From Gammaproteobacteria bacterium (GTDB lineage: Bacteria > Pseudomonadota > Gammaproteobacteria > S012-40), in NCBI GenBank assembly GCA_026982215.1, contig JALSHN010000248.1, positions 1-15,931 on the forward strand: a DNA stretch of 15,931 bases, in the 5' to 3' direction. Numbering within the stretch: position 1 is the first letter of the stretch; every line of letters starts with the position of its first letter. Shown here one piece after another: positions 6,619 through 14,414 of this stretch. Position numbers and translations under genes: made by a program. The notes beneath the pieces are model-generated. The model searched no databases. It was given only the letters and a program-made list of their open reading frames with translations, and had not been told where the DNA came from.

Positions 6619-9468
6619 CGTTCCCGCATCAACCCCTACGGGCACATCGAAGACATCCGCCAACGCTTCGTGGCCCTCAACCACGCCCGCCTGGAACGGA
6701 CCAAATCCGCCCTGCGCCCGCGCCAGCGAGATGCCCTCACCCTGCTACCACTGCTGTTCCATCTGCACCAACCCCGCCTCCCCGGCCACCTCGACACCCC
6801 GGCCCGGGTTCCTTGCGGCATCTATGGTTACCAGCCCGACGACGAGGCCCGGGCCGCGACCCAACGCCTGCTCGGCGGTATCGGAGAAAAGATCCGTCCG
6901 GCGAAACGTCAAGACATCGAGGCGATGTTCCTCATGGGCAGCGCTGGCAGCATCGCCTTCTCCCCGCGCAGCGACCTCGACGTGTGGTTGTGCCTGCGTT
7001 CCGGCCTGGAAGCATCCCAGGTGGAGGCCCTGAGCGACAAGGCCCGCGCCGTGGAACGCTGGGCGCGGGAATACGGCCTCGAGCTGCACGTCTTCGTCAT
7101 GGAAACGGCGCGATTCCGCCAAGGCATCAGCGATTCGGTGAGTACAGAAAACAGCGGCAGCAGCCAACACTTCCTGCTGCTGGACGAGTTCTATCGCACA
7201 GGGGTATGGATGGCCGGCGCCCACCCCCTGTGGTGGTACGTCCCCCCGGAACACGAAGACGACTACGACGACTATGCCCCCCGCCTCATCAGCACCGGCA
7301 ACCTCTCGCGGCACCAGGTCATCGACCTCGGCGGGCTGTCCCGCATACCCGCCGGCGAATTCTTCGGTGCCGCCCTGTGGCAGCTCTACAAAGGGCTCTC
7401 CGCTCCCTACAAATCCTTCCTCAAGATCACCCTGCTGGAAGCCTACGCTCGCGAATATCCCGACACCCGCCTGCTCGCCTGCGACTTCAAGGCCCGTCTC
7501 TACCAAGGCGAGAGCGACCCCGACGCCCTCGACCCCTACCTGCAACTGCTGAACCGTCTGGAACGCCACGCCGCCCAACGCCCGGAGCTGCTGGAACTGC
7601 TGCGCCGCTGTTTCTATTTCAAGGTCGATCTGCCCCTGACCCAGCCCGAAGGCGAGGAAGACTGGCGCCACACCCTGCTGCGACAAACCGTGGCCCGCTG
7701 GCGCTGGGACCGAGATACCCTGGCCCACCTCGACGCCCGTATCCGCTGGAAATACCCCCAAGTGAAACGTGAGCGGCGGCTGCTCATGGACCACCTCAGT
7801 CGCACCTACCTGTTCCTGTCACGTTTCGCCCGCCGCCACGGTGAGGATCGCACCATCTCCGCCGCCGATCTCGACCTCTTGGGACGCAAGATCTACGTCG
7901 CCTTCGAACGCAAACCCGGCAAGATCGAACGCGTCAACCCCGGCATCGCCCCCGATCTCTCCGAGACCCAAGTGAGCCTCCACCGCATCCCGCGGGAAAA
8001 CGGCGCCCAATGGCGGCTCTACGCCGGCAAGGTGGAACCCGGAGAAGTCGCTCAGGCCAGGCCGTTGAAACAAGCCGATCACCCCCTGGAGCTGCTGGTG
8101 TGGGCCCACGTCAACGGCATCATCGACCGCGGCACCCTGGTCATCCTCCACACCCCCGGCAGCCAGCTCAACAATCTGGCCGTCAAATCCATCCTCGACC
8201 TACTGCACAAACTCCTGCCCCCCGAACTGATCCACAAAGACCGCGACCAGGCCCTGCGCAGCGCCCCGAAAGTGATCCGCTCGGCCTTGTTCGTCAACAC
8301 CGGCGTCCTGCCACGTGCCATGCGCTCCGGGCTGGACAAGCAACTGGTCTCCGGCCACGCCGACATCTTCCGCTTCGGCTCCCGACGGGAAAACCTCGCC
8401 CAACACTTCGACCACCTCATCGTCACCAGCTGGGGGGAGATCTTCGTCCACCACTACCAAGGCATGAGCGGCCTGCTCGACTGCCTGTGCCGTTACCTGC
8501 AATGGGCCCCCCTGGCCCAGCGCACCCCACCGCCACCGCTACCGGTATACAGCTTCTCCTCCCACTTCGACCACATCGTCACCCAGCGGCTGGAACGCCT
8601 GCTGGCCTCCCTGGTGGCCGCCTTCTATGGTGCCCCCGCCGAGGCAGACCCCCGCTACATCATCGAAGCCGAAGGTGGCTACCACTTGGTCACCGTGGAC
8701 ATGGGCAGCCTGCGCCACGAACGCCTGCCCCACCTCAAGGCCCTGCTGTCACGCCTGGAGCGACCGCAACTGAGCTTCAGCCCCATCCTGGTGGACGAAC
8801 ACGCCCTGCGGGACACCCCCCTGCCCGTGATCCTGCGCCACAACGAGGCCGGAGTCATCCAGATCTTCCGGCAACGCCTCGAACACGGCACCCGGCTGTT
8901 CGTGCTCGACGAACGCGGCTCGCTGTTCGTCCACACCCTGCCCGACCCCGACAGCCGCCGGGTGGCCGAACACCTGGGCGACTTCCTCACCACCGTCACC
9001 CGGCGCCAGAGCCTGCTCTGTCCCGAGCCCGACTACCAAGCCCCACCGCTGCGCCACTACGGCATCCAGCAACGGGGCAAGGAGTTTCACGTCCACGCCG
9101 AAGAGGAGCGGGAAGAGAGGGACAAGGACTATCTGGAGATCCGGGTGATCGGCAGCGACGACAATGGCCGGCTGGACTTCACCCTCATCTGCGACGGCGA
9201 GGAATTCTCCTCCAGCGAACTGGGAGAAGGGGTCTTCCGCGCCGCCGCCCGAGCCATCCAGCAACGCCGTCGCAGCGGCGAGACCTATCCCGCCTACATC
9301 ACCGACCTCGACCTCGCCCCTTCGCTGCTCGGACTGGAGCACTACCAACCCATCCAGACCATCCACTTCCTGCACTACAAACGCCGCATCGAGGCCCGTC
9401 TCAGCGAGGAACTCAGCCGTCTTCAATCCGACGACGGCAACACCCCCCGCAGCCAGTCACGCAAATGA
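6604..9468 (+). CDS. cyaA: Class I adenylate cyclase
   Basis: A 954-residue cytosolic protein that makes cAMP from ATP; E. coli CyaA is 848, so this is a long member. The nucleotidyltransferase-like catalytic site is clear: FLMGSAGSIAFSPRSDLDVW (109-128) with the paired aspartates D124 and D126. EFFGAALWQLYK (252-263) matches class I signature 1 apart from F for Y, and VTSWGEIFVHHYQG (607-620) corresponds to signature 2. The flanking DLGGLSRIPAGEFFG and SAPYKSFLKITLLEAY are also typical. The start is GTG; E. coli cyaA also uses a weak start (TTG), keeping translation low. A CRP-like palindrome covers the start. No cyaY (frataxin) gene accompanies it, unlike in enterobacteria. The last 46 bases overlap the convergent esterase gene. 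Confidence 0.96.
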   Translation: MSYVTRSRINPYGHIEDIRQRFVALNHARLERTKSALRPRQRDALTLLPLLFHLHQPRLPGHLDTPARVPCGIYGYQPDDEARAATQRLLGGIGEKIRPAKRQDIEAMFLMGSAGSIAFSPRSDLDVWLCLRSGLEASQVEALSDKARAVERWAREYGLELHVFVMETARFRQGISDSVSTENSGSSQHFLLLDEFYRTGVWMAGAHPLWWYVPPEHEDDYDDYAPRLISTGNLSRHQVIDLGGLSRIPAGEFFGAALWQLYKGLSAPYKSFLKITLLEAYAREYPDTRLLACDFKARLYQGESDPDALDPYLQLLNRLERHAAQRPELLELLRRCFYFKVDLPLTQPEGEEDWRHTLLRQTVARWRWDRDTLAHLDARIRWKYPQVKRERRLLMDHLSRTYLFLSRFARRHGEDRTISAADLDLLGRKIYVAFERKPGKIERVNPGIAPDLSETQVSLHRIPRENGAQWRLYAGKVEPGEVAQARPLKQADHPLELLVWAHVNGIIDRGTLVILHTPGSQLNNLAVKSILDLLHKLLPPELIHKDRDQALRSAPKVIRSALFVNTGVLPRAMRSGLDKQLVSGHADIFRFGSRRENLAQHFDHLIVTSWGEIFVHHYQGMSGLLDCLCRYLQWAPLAQRTPPPPLPVYSFSSHFDHIVTQRLERLLASLVAAFYGAPAEADPRYIIEAEGGYHLVTVDMGSLRHERLPHLKALLSRLERPQLSFSPILVDEHALRDTPLPVILRHNEAGVIQIFRQRLEHGTRLFVLDERGSLFVHTLPDPDSRRVAEHLGDFLTTVTRRQSLLCPEPDYQAPPLRHYGIQQRGKEFHVHAEEEREERDKDYLEIRVIGSDDNGRLDFTLICDGEEFSSSELGEGVFRAAARAIQQRRRSGETYPAYITDLDLAPSLLGLEHYQPIQTIHFLHYKRRIEARLSEELSRLQSDDGNTPRSQSRK

Positions 9469-10076
9469 GCCACCTCCTCGGGATGGACCGCATGTACCGT
9501 GGGATAGAGATGAAACTCCGGCGGACAGCCCCGCAACGCCAACTGCTCCCGGGCCTGCTCGGCCAGGGCCAGGGGCACGATGGGATCGGCCTCGCCATGC
9601 CCCATGAACACCGGAAAACCACAGGGCCCCACCCCCTCCCCCAGGGCGCCGGCCAAGGGAAAATAGCTGGACAGGGCGGCCACCCCCAAGGGAGCGGGCC
9701 GATGGCGGAAAGCGGTATGCAGGGCGATGACACCCCCCTGGGAGAAACCCGCCAACACCACCCCCACCCGCGGCCCCCAACGGGCCCGCTCCGCCCGTAA
9801 CAACACCTCCACCGCCCCCACCGAGGCCAGGATCCCGGTCACGTCCACCGCCCGCTCCAGATCGGGTGAGACGATGTCATACCAGGCCGGCATCATCGCG
9901 CCGCCGTTGACCGACACCGGCCGGTGCGGCGCATGTGGCAACACATGCCGCACCCCTGCCACCCCGAGCTCCCGCGCCAGCGGCACCAGATCATGGCCGT
10001 CGGCCCCCAGGCCATGCAGCCACACCATCACTGCCCGCAACGGTCCCGAGGGATTGATCTCCACGAACTCCAGCAT
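9423..10076 (-). CDS. Alpha/beta-hydrolase carboxylesterase (phospholipase/carboxylesterase family)
   Basis: A 217-residue single-domain hydrolase, the typical size of this esterase family (related to bacterial carboxylesterase EstB and acyl-protein thioesterases). The oxyanion-hole motif VWLHGLGADGHD (18-29) opens the fold. The catalytic triad is visible: nucleophile S112 in AGFSQGG, D164 in MGHGEADPIVP, and H195 in YPTVHAVHPEEV. There is no signal peptide, so it is probably cytosolic and acts on short-chain acyl esters; the natural substrate is unknown. The ATG at 10076 has AGGA about 8 bases upstream. The gene is divergent from lptM and its 3' end lies inside cyaA on the opposite strand (46-base overlap). 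Confidence 0.92.
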   Translation of the reverse strand: MLEFVEINPSGPLRAVMVWLHGLGADGHDLVPLARELGVAGVRHVLPHAPHRPVSVNGGAMMPAWYDIVSPDLERAVDVTGILASVGAVEVLLRAERARWGPRVGVVLAGFSQGGVIALHTAFRHRPAPLGVAALSSYFPLAGALGEGVGPCGFPVFMGHGEADPIVPLALAEQAREQLALRGCPPEFHLYPTVHAVHPEEVAHLRDWLRGVLPSSD

Positions 10077-10086
10077 CGCTCGATCC

Positions 10087-10095
10087 TGTTACAAT
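10087..10095 (+). promoter_or_regulatory. Candidate extended -10 promoter of lptM-lysA
   Basis: TGTTACAAT combines a TGn extension with a -10 hexamer matching TATAAT at 5/6. No good -35 is present at 16-18 bases, which extended -10 promoters tolerate. Transcription would start near 10102, giving a leader of about 25 bases before the lptM GTG. Confidence 0.5.
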
Positions 10096-10126
10096 GACCG
10101 GCCGACCAGTTTAGGGCCCCACCACC

Positions 10127-10255
10127 GTGACGGCCAGCCGCATGATCATCGTCGCAGTGACCCTCACCCTGCTCCTCGCCCTTGGCGGCTGTGGGCAGAA
10201 GGGCCCGCTACGACTGCCCGAGAACGGACACCATGGACCACTTTCACTATCGTAA
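10127..10255 (+). CDS. lptM: LptM (YifL/LppL-type) small lipoprotein
   Basis: A 42-residue lipoprotein precursor. A short signal sequence ends in the lipobox LGGC with the lipidated cysteine at residue 22, followed immediately by the family signature GQKGPLRLP. In E. coli LptM binds the LPS translocon LptD-LptE and helps LptD oxidative maturation at the outer membrane. The GTG start at 10127 is preferred over the in-frame ATG at 10142 because AGGG lies 10 bases upstream and only the longer form has a positive charge (R5) before the hydrophobic stretch. Position just before lysA matches Pseudomonas lppL-lysA. Its last 23 bases overlap the start of lysA in another frame, so the tail after the signature is constrained by lysA. 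Confidence 0.88.
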   Translation: MTASRMIIVAVTLTLLLALGGCGQKGPLRLPENGHHGPLSLS

Positions 10256-11483
10256 CGGCCGGCTGCACGCCGAAGACGTCCCCGTGGACGCCGTCGCCCA
10301 GGCCGTGGGCACCCCGTGTTACATCTACTCCCGCGCCACCCTGGAACGCCACTGGCACGCCTTCGACGATGCCCTGGGCGAGCACCCCCACCGGGTGTGT
10401 TACGCGGTGAAGGCCAACTCCAACCTGGCCGTCCTCGCCCTGCTCGCCCGACTGGGATCGGGCTTCGACATCGTCTCCGGCGGCGAACTGCTGCGGGTAC
10501 TGGCCGCCGGCGGACGGGCCGACACCGTGGTATTCTCCGGCGTCGGCAAAGGCGACGACGAACTGCGCCTGGCCCTGGACCACGGCATTCATTGTTTCAA
10601 CGTCGAATCCGAGGCCGAACTCCACCGCCTGGACGCCATCGCCCGCGAACAAGGCAAGACCGCCCCGGTGGCCCTGCGGGTCAATCCCGACATCGACCCC
10701 CAGACCCACCCCTACATCTCCACCGGGCTGAAGGAAAACAAGTTCGGCATCGACATCCACCGGGCCGAGGCCCTCTACCGCCAGGCCGCCGAGCTCCCCG
10801 GCATCCGCCTGCGCGGGGTGGCCTGTCACATCGGCTCCCAGATCCTGGAGATCTCCCCCTTCCTCGAGGCCCTGGACCGGGTCCTGGCCCTCGTCGACCG
10901 CCTGCAAGACGCCGGCATCCCCTTGGAACACCTGGACATCGGCGGTGGCCTGGGCATCCGCTACCACGACGAACACCCCCCCGAGCCGAGGGAATACGCC
11001 CGGGCAATCAAGGCCCGCCTGGCCGGGCGCCCGCTGGCACTGCACGTCGAACCCGGCCGGGCCATCGCCGGCAATGCCGGCATCCTCATAACCCGGGTGC
11101 TCTACCTCAAGACCGGCGCCGACCGCCGCTTCGCCATCGTCGACGCCGCCATGAACGACCTGCTCCGCCCGGCCCTCTATCAGGCCTGGCAGGAGATCGT
11201 CCCCGTCGCCCCCCGCGAGGAAGGCGAGCCCCATCGCTACGACATCGTCGGCCCGGTATGCGAGACCGGCGACTTCCTCGGCAAGGACCGCGAGCTGAAC
11301 ATCGCCGCCGGAGACCTGCTCGCGGTACGCTCCGCCGGCGCCTATGGCTTCACCATGAGCTCCAACTACAACAGCCGGCCGCGGGCGGCCGAGGTCCTGG
11401 TGGACGGAAGTGACTACCACATCGTCCGCGAACGGGAGACCTTCGAAGACCTCATCCGCGGGGAACGGATCCCCCCCTGGTGA
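10233..11483 (+). CDS. lysA: Diaminopimelate decarboxylase
   Basis: A 416-residue PLP enzyme of alanine-racemase fold III, the usual length. It decarboxylates meso-diaminopimelate to L-lysine in the cytosol. Visible motifs: YAVKANSN with the PLP lysine K60, FDIVSGGEL (78-86), HIGSQI (199-204), the phosphate-binding GGGLG (237-241), EPGRAIAGNAG (273-283), CETGDFLG (343-350) with the active-site cysteine, and AGAYGFTMSSNYN near the C-terminus. The ATG at 10233 begins where family similarity starts and lies inside lptM, so translation may be coupled. In many gammaproteobacteria dapF follows lysA; here a methyltransferase gene follows after 10 bases instead. Confidence 0.98.
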   Translation: MDHFHYRNGRLHAEDVPVDAVAQAVGTPCYIYSRATLERHWHAFDDALGEHPHRVCYAVKANSNLAVLALLARLGSGFDIVSGGELLRVLAAGGRADTVVFSGVGKGDDELRLALDHGIHCFNVESEAELHRLDAIAREQGKTAPVALRVNPDIDPQTHPYISTGLKENKFGIDIHRAEALYRQAAELPGIRLRGVACHIGSQILEISPFLEALDRVLALVDRLQDAGIPLEHLDIGGGLGIRYHDEHPPEPREYARAIKARLAGRPLALHVEPGRAIAGNAGILITRVLYLKTGADRRFAIVDAAMNDLLRPALYQAWQEIVPVAPREEGEPHRYDIVGPVCETGDFLGKDRELNIAAGDLLAVRSAGAYGFTMSSNYNSRPRAAEVLVDGSDYHIVRERETFEDLIRGERIPPW

Positions 11484-11493
11484 GAGTGGCCCC

Positions 11494-12180
11494 ATGGAGC
11501 GCCGCCCCGAACCCGAGCTCATGGACGACCCCGCCCAGGCCCTGGCCTACGCCCGCGCCGACTTCGACGAGGCCCACGGCCGACTGACCGCACTCTACCT
11601 GAGCCACATCGAGCGACTGGGCGGCCTGCCCGCCGCCCCCCGCATCGCCGACCTCGGCTGCGGCCCTGGAGACATCACCCTGCGCCTGGCCCGCGCCTTC
11701 CCCCAGGCCCACGTCGACGGCTACGACGGCGCCATGCCCATGATCCACCTGGCCCGCGCCGCCCTGGTGGCCGCCGACGAACCCGGCCTGTGGCAACGGC
11801 TCCACTTCCACCACCGTCGGCTGCCCGACCCCAGACTGCCCCGCCACCACTACCACTTGGTAGTGAGCAACAGCCTGCTCCACCATCTCCGAGACCCCAT
11901 GACCCTGTGGCGGACCCTTATCCACATCGCCCGCCCAGGAGCCATCGTCCTGGTGAGCGACCTGATGCGCCCGGACAGCCCCGAGGCCGCCCGCGCCCTG
12001 GTGGCGACCTACGCCCGGGGCGAACCCGAGCTCCTCAAACACGACTTCTACCACTCCCTGCTGGCCGCCTACCGGCCGGAAGAAATCCAATCCCAACTGC
12101 GCCAGGCCGGTCTTGCGGGCCTCGGCTGCGAGATCGTCAGCGACCGTCATCTGTTGATCAGCGGCCGCCTCCCGGGTTGA
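11494..12180 (+). CDS. Class I SAM-dependent methyltransferase, substrate unknown
   Basis: A 228-residue protein with a Rossmann methyltransferase core. SAM-binding motif I is IADLGCGPGDITLRLA (51-66), the acidic residue after strand 2 lies in HVDGYDGAMPM (73-83), and VVSNSLLHHLRDP (123-135) is the post-motif region typical of small-molecule methyltransferases (compare UbiE, Tam and CmoA-like families). MRPDSPEAARALV (158-170) follows a strand. No substrate-defining motif was recognised. The ATG at 11494 is 10 bases after the lysA stop, so it is probably co-transcribed with lptM-lysA, and the purine-rich GAGAGTGG overlapping that stop may serve as its ribosome site. Its stop is 1 base from the convergent cupin stop. 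A role in lysine or polyamine metabolism is only a guess from position. Confidence 0.85.
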   Translation: MERRPEPELMDDPAQALAYARADFDEAHGRLTALYLSHIERLGGLPAAPRIADLGCGPGDITLRLARAFPQAHVDGYDGAMPMIHLARAALVAADEPGLWQRLHFHHRRLPDPRLPRHHYHLVVSNSLLHHLRDPMTLWRTLIHIARPGAIVLVSDLMRPDSPEAARALVATYARGEPELLKHDFYHSLLAAYRPEEIQSQLRQAGLAGLGCEIVSDRHLLISGRLPG

Positions 12181-12181
12181 A

Positions 12182-12457
12182 TCACTCGGGGAAGTGATAG
12201 TGCTTGCGCACCGCGCGGCGGATCTCCCAGGTGCAACTCATCCCCGCCGGGAAACGCACCAGATCCCCAGCCTGGATCAACACCGGCTCCCCACCCTCAG
12301 GCGTCACCACCACCTCCCCCTCCAGCAGATAGCACAGCTCATCACCGTCATAGTGCCAAGGAAAGACACTCGCCTCCTTGGTCCAGATGGGCCAGTCGTA
12401 CACCCCCAAGGCCTGCAGGCGCTCGGGGGACGGATCCCGTTCCAGCTCGATCGCCAT
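12182..12457 (-). CDS. Small single-domain cupin protein, coupled to speA
   Basis: A 91-residue protein that is essentially one cupin beta-barrel. The pattern HYDGDELCYLLEGEVVV, then a turn, QAGDLVRFPAGMSCTWEI and finally VRKHYHF fits the cupin_3 type (the DUF861 / ureidoglycine-aminohydrolase-like group). Such proteins usually bind a metal ion through His/Glu; a complete HxH...E...H set is not evident, so enzymatic activity is uncertain. The ATG at 12457 is preferred because GGAGAGG lies 8 bases upstream; ATG at 12463 and GTG at 12466 are in-frame alternatives overlapping the speA stop. It is therefore downstream of speA in the same transcript and translationally linked. A regulatory or metabolic role with arginine decarboxylase is inferred only from this linkage. 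Confidence 0.88.
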   Translation of the reverse strand: MAIELERDPSPERLQALGVYDWPIWTKEASVFPWHYDGDELCYLLEGEVVVTPEGGEPVLIQAGDLVRFPAGMSCTWEIRRAVRKHYHFPE

Positions 12458-12462
12458 CGTCA

Positions 12463-14346
12463 TCACCTCTCCAGATAGGTATAAGCGGACAAACCCGCCG
12501 CCAAGCGATTCAACGCCGCCTTGGCCTCTTCGGCATCCAGCCCCGCCTCGCGTACCCGCTGGCGGTAACAGGCCATCAGCTCCTCAGGCCGGTAATGGAT
12601 GTAACTCAGGATCTCCTCCACCCGGTCTCCCTGCTCCCACTCCTCCAGGCGATAGCCGTCCTCGGTGAACACCAGATTCACCGAATGGGTATCCCCGAAG
12701 AGATTGTGCAGATCCCCCAGGATCTCCTGATAGGCCCCCACCAGAAAGAACCCCAGGCGGTAATCCTCCCCCGGGCGCAGCGGATGGAGCGGCAAGGTGC
12801 GCTCCACCGAATCCCCCTCCACGTAGTCATCGATGCGGCCGTCGGAGTCGCAAGTGAGGTCCTGGATGGTGCCGCGACACAGCGGCGGCTCATCCAAACG
12901 ATGCAGCGGCACGATGGGAAACACCTGCCGGATGGCCCAGACATCAGGCAGGGACTGGAACAGGGAAAAATTGCAGAAATACTTGTCCGCCAGCTTCTCC
13001 TGCAGCTCGTCCCGCAAGGTCCGGTGGGCCAGACGGTCCGGCCGCAGGCGGCTCAACACCTCGCGGCAGATGGCGAAATAGAGCCGCTCCGCCATCGCCC
13101 GCTGCTCCAGGTCCAACACCCCGTGGGTGAACATCCCCTGGGCCTCGGCCAGCCAATAGGCGGCATCGTGATAGGCCTCCAGCGGCGGCGGGAAGGGATC
13201 GGCGCGCAAAGTCTCCCACAGATTGCGCAGAATCAACGGCGCCTGCGGCCCGGGATCCACCGGCTCCCCCTCCGCCGGCCGCTCCACCTCGATCACCCGG
13301 GTGACCAACAAGGCGTGATGGGCACTCATCGCCCGCCCGGATTCAGTGATGATGTGGGGATGGGGCAGATCGTGCTCGCTGCAGATGGCCCAGAGGGCAT
13401 GGACCACATCGCGGGCATACTCCTCCACGGTGTAATTCATCGAGCACTCCGAACGCGAGCGGGTGCCTTCGTAGTCCACTCCCAGGCCACCGCCCACGTC
13501 GGCATAGGCCACCGGCGCCCCCAAGGCCCGCAGTTGGGCATAGAAACGGGCAAACTCCCCCATGCCCTTCTGGATATCGCGAATGTTGGGGATCTGCGAG
13601 CCCAGATGGCAATGCACCAGCTGCAAGGCCTGCAGGCGACCGGCCCGGCGCAGCCGCTTCACCATCGCCAACACCTGGGCCGCGGAGAGCCCGAACTTGG
13701 ACTTCTCCCCGCCGGTGTTCTGCCACTTCCCCTTACCGATGGAGGCCAGCCGCACCCGCACCCCCAGCAGCGGCACCACCCCCAGCGCCTCGGCCTCCCG
13801 CAACACCAACTCCAGCTCGGCCGACTTCTCGATGACGATGAACACCCGCAGTCCCAGACGCAGGCCGGTCAAAGCCAAGCGGACGTACTCCCGGTCCTTG
13901 TAGCCATTGCAGATCACCACCCCGCCGGGACGGGAGCGGGCCAGCACCACCATCAACTCGGGCTTGCTCCCCGCCTCCAGACCCACCGCCCCGGAATCGG
14001 CGTCGAGGATATGCTCCACCACACTGCGCTGCTGATTCACTTTGATGGGATAGACCGCGGTATAGCCACCGTGGTACCCCTCGTCGGTCATGGCCGCGGC
14101 AAAGGCGCGATGCAACCGCCCCACCCGGTCACGGAGGATGTCCGGCACACGGATCAGCACCGGCAACTCCAGCCCCCCGCGGCGCACCTCCTCGGTGAGT
14201 GACCACAGATCCACCGAACGGGGATCCCCCAGCGCCGGACGGACACACAAGCGCCCCCGCCGATCCACGAAGAAATAACCGTCTCCCCAATGGGGGATGT
14301 TATAGGTCGCTTCCGCCTGTGCCGGCGTCCAGCCCTCCGCTGTCAT
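12463..14346 (-). CDS. speA: Biosynthetic arginine decarboxylase
   Basis: A 627-residue PLP enzyme (E. coli SpeA is 658) that decarboxylates arginine to agmatine, the entry to putrescine. Motifs in order: YPIKVNQQRSVV with PLP lysine K102, EAGSKPEL (125-132), HCHLGSQIPNIRDIQKG (246-262), VGGGLGVDYEGTRS (285-298), TESGRAMSAHHALLV (335-349), and TCDSDGRIDDYVEG with the active-site cysteine C499 donated across the dimer. These distinguish SpeA from the related LysA, whose motifs are shorter. The ATG at 14346 has GAGGAG 3 bases upstream. It is divergent from speE across 68 bases and followed by the cupin gene. Agmatinase or agmatine deiminase and SAM decarboxylase are not in the window, so the route to spermidine must be completed elsewhere. 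Confidence 0.98.
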   Translation of the reverse strand: MTAEGWTPAQAEATYNIPHWGDGYFFVDRRGRLCVRPALGDPRSVDLWSLTEEVRRGGLELPVLIRVPDILRDRVGRLHRAFAAAMTDEGYHGGYTAVYPIKVNQQRSVVEHILDADSGAVGLEAGSKPELMVVLARSRPGGVVICNGYKDREYVRLALTGLRLGLRVFIVIEKSAELELVLREAEALGVVPLLGVRVRLASIGKGKWQNTGGEKSKFGLSAAQVLAMVKRLRRAGRLQALQLVHCHLGSQIPNIRDIQKGMGEFARFYAQLRALGAPVAYADVGGGLGVDYEGTRSRSECSMNYTVEEYARDVVHALWAICSEHDLPHPHIITESGRAMSAHHALLVTRVIEVERPAEGEPVDPGPQAPLILRNLWETLRADPFPPPLEAYHDAAYWLAEAQGMFTHGVLDLEQRAMAERLYFAICREVLSRLRPDRLAHRTLRDELQEKLADKYFCNFSLFQSLPDVWAIRQVFPIVPLHRLDEPPLCRGTIQDLTCDSDGRIDDYVEGDSVERTLPLHPLRPGEDYRLGFFLVGAYQEILGDLHNLFGDTHSVNLVFTEDGYRLEEWEQGDRVEEILSYIHYRPEELMACYRQRVREAGLDAEEAKAALNRLAAGLSAYTYLER

Positions 14347-14364
14347 GCGCTCCTCATAAAGGAC

Positions 14365-14387
14365 GTTATAATCGGGCGCCTATTGTA
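14365..14387. promoter_or_regulatory. Overlapping candidate -10 elements for speE (+) and speA (-)
   Basis: The 68-base divergent spacer holds a perfect TATAAT on the + strand (14367-14372), placing a speE start near 14379, and TACAAT on the minus strand (14387-14382), placing a speA start near 14375. Neither has a convincing -35. TATAAC on the minus strand (14370-14365) is another option for speA but leaves a leader of only about 12 bases. Confidence 0.4.
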
Positions 14388-14414
14388 CGAGCACTCAAGC
14401 CACAGGAGCGAACG

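Noticed and set aside
8010..9800. Long open frame of about 596 codons on the + strand across cyaA and the esterase gene
   Set aside because: It is a frame shadow in GC-rich DNA: composition is dominated by P, R, H and G, it has no recognisable domain, and cyaA in the other frame matches its family throughout.
10164..11522. Open frame of about 452 codons opposite lysA
   Set aside because: Exact antisense of lysA with G/V/A/Q-rich low-complexity composition and no family motif.
12595..14202. Open frame of about 535 codons opposite speA
   Set aside because: Antisense of speA, rich in H, Q, P and L, with no domain; speA carries all expected catalytic motifs.
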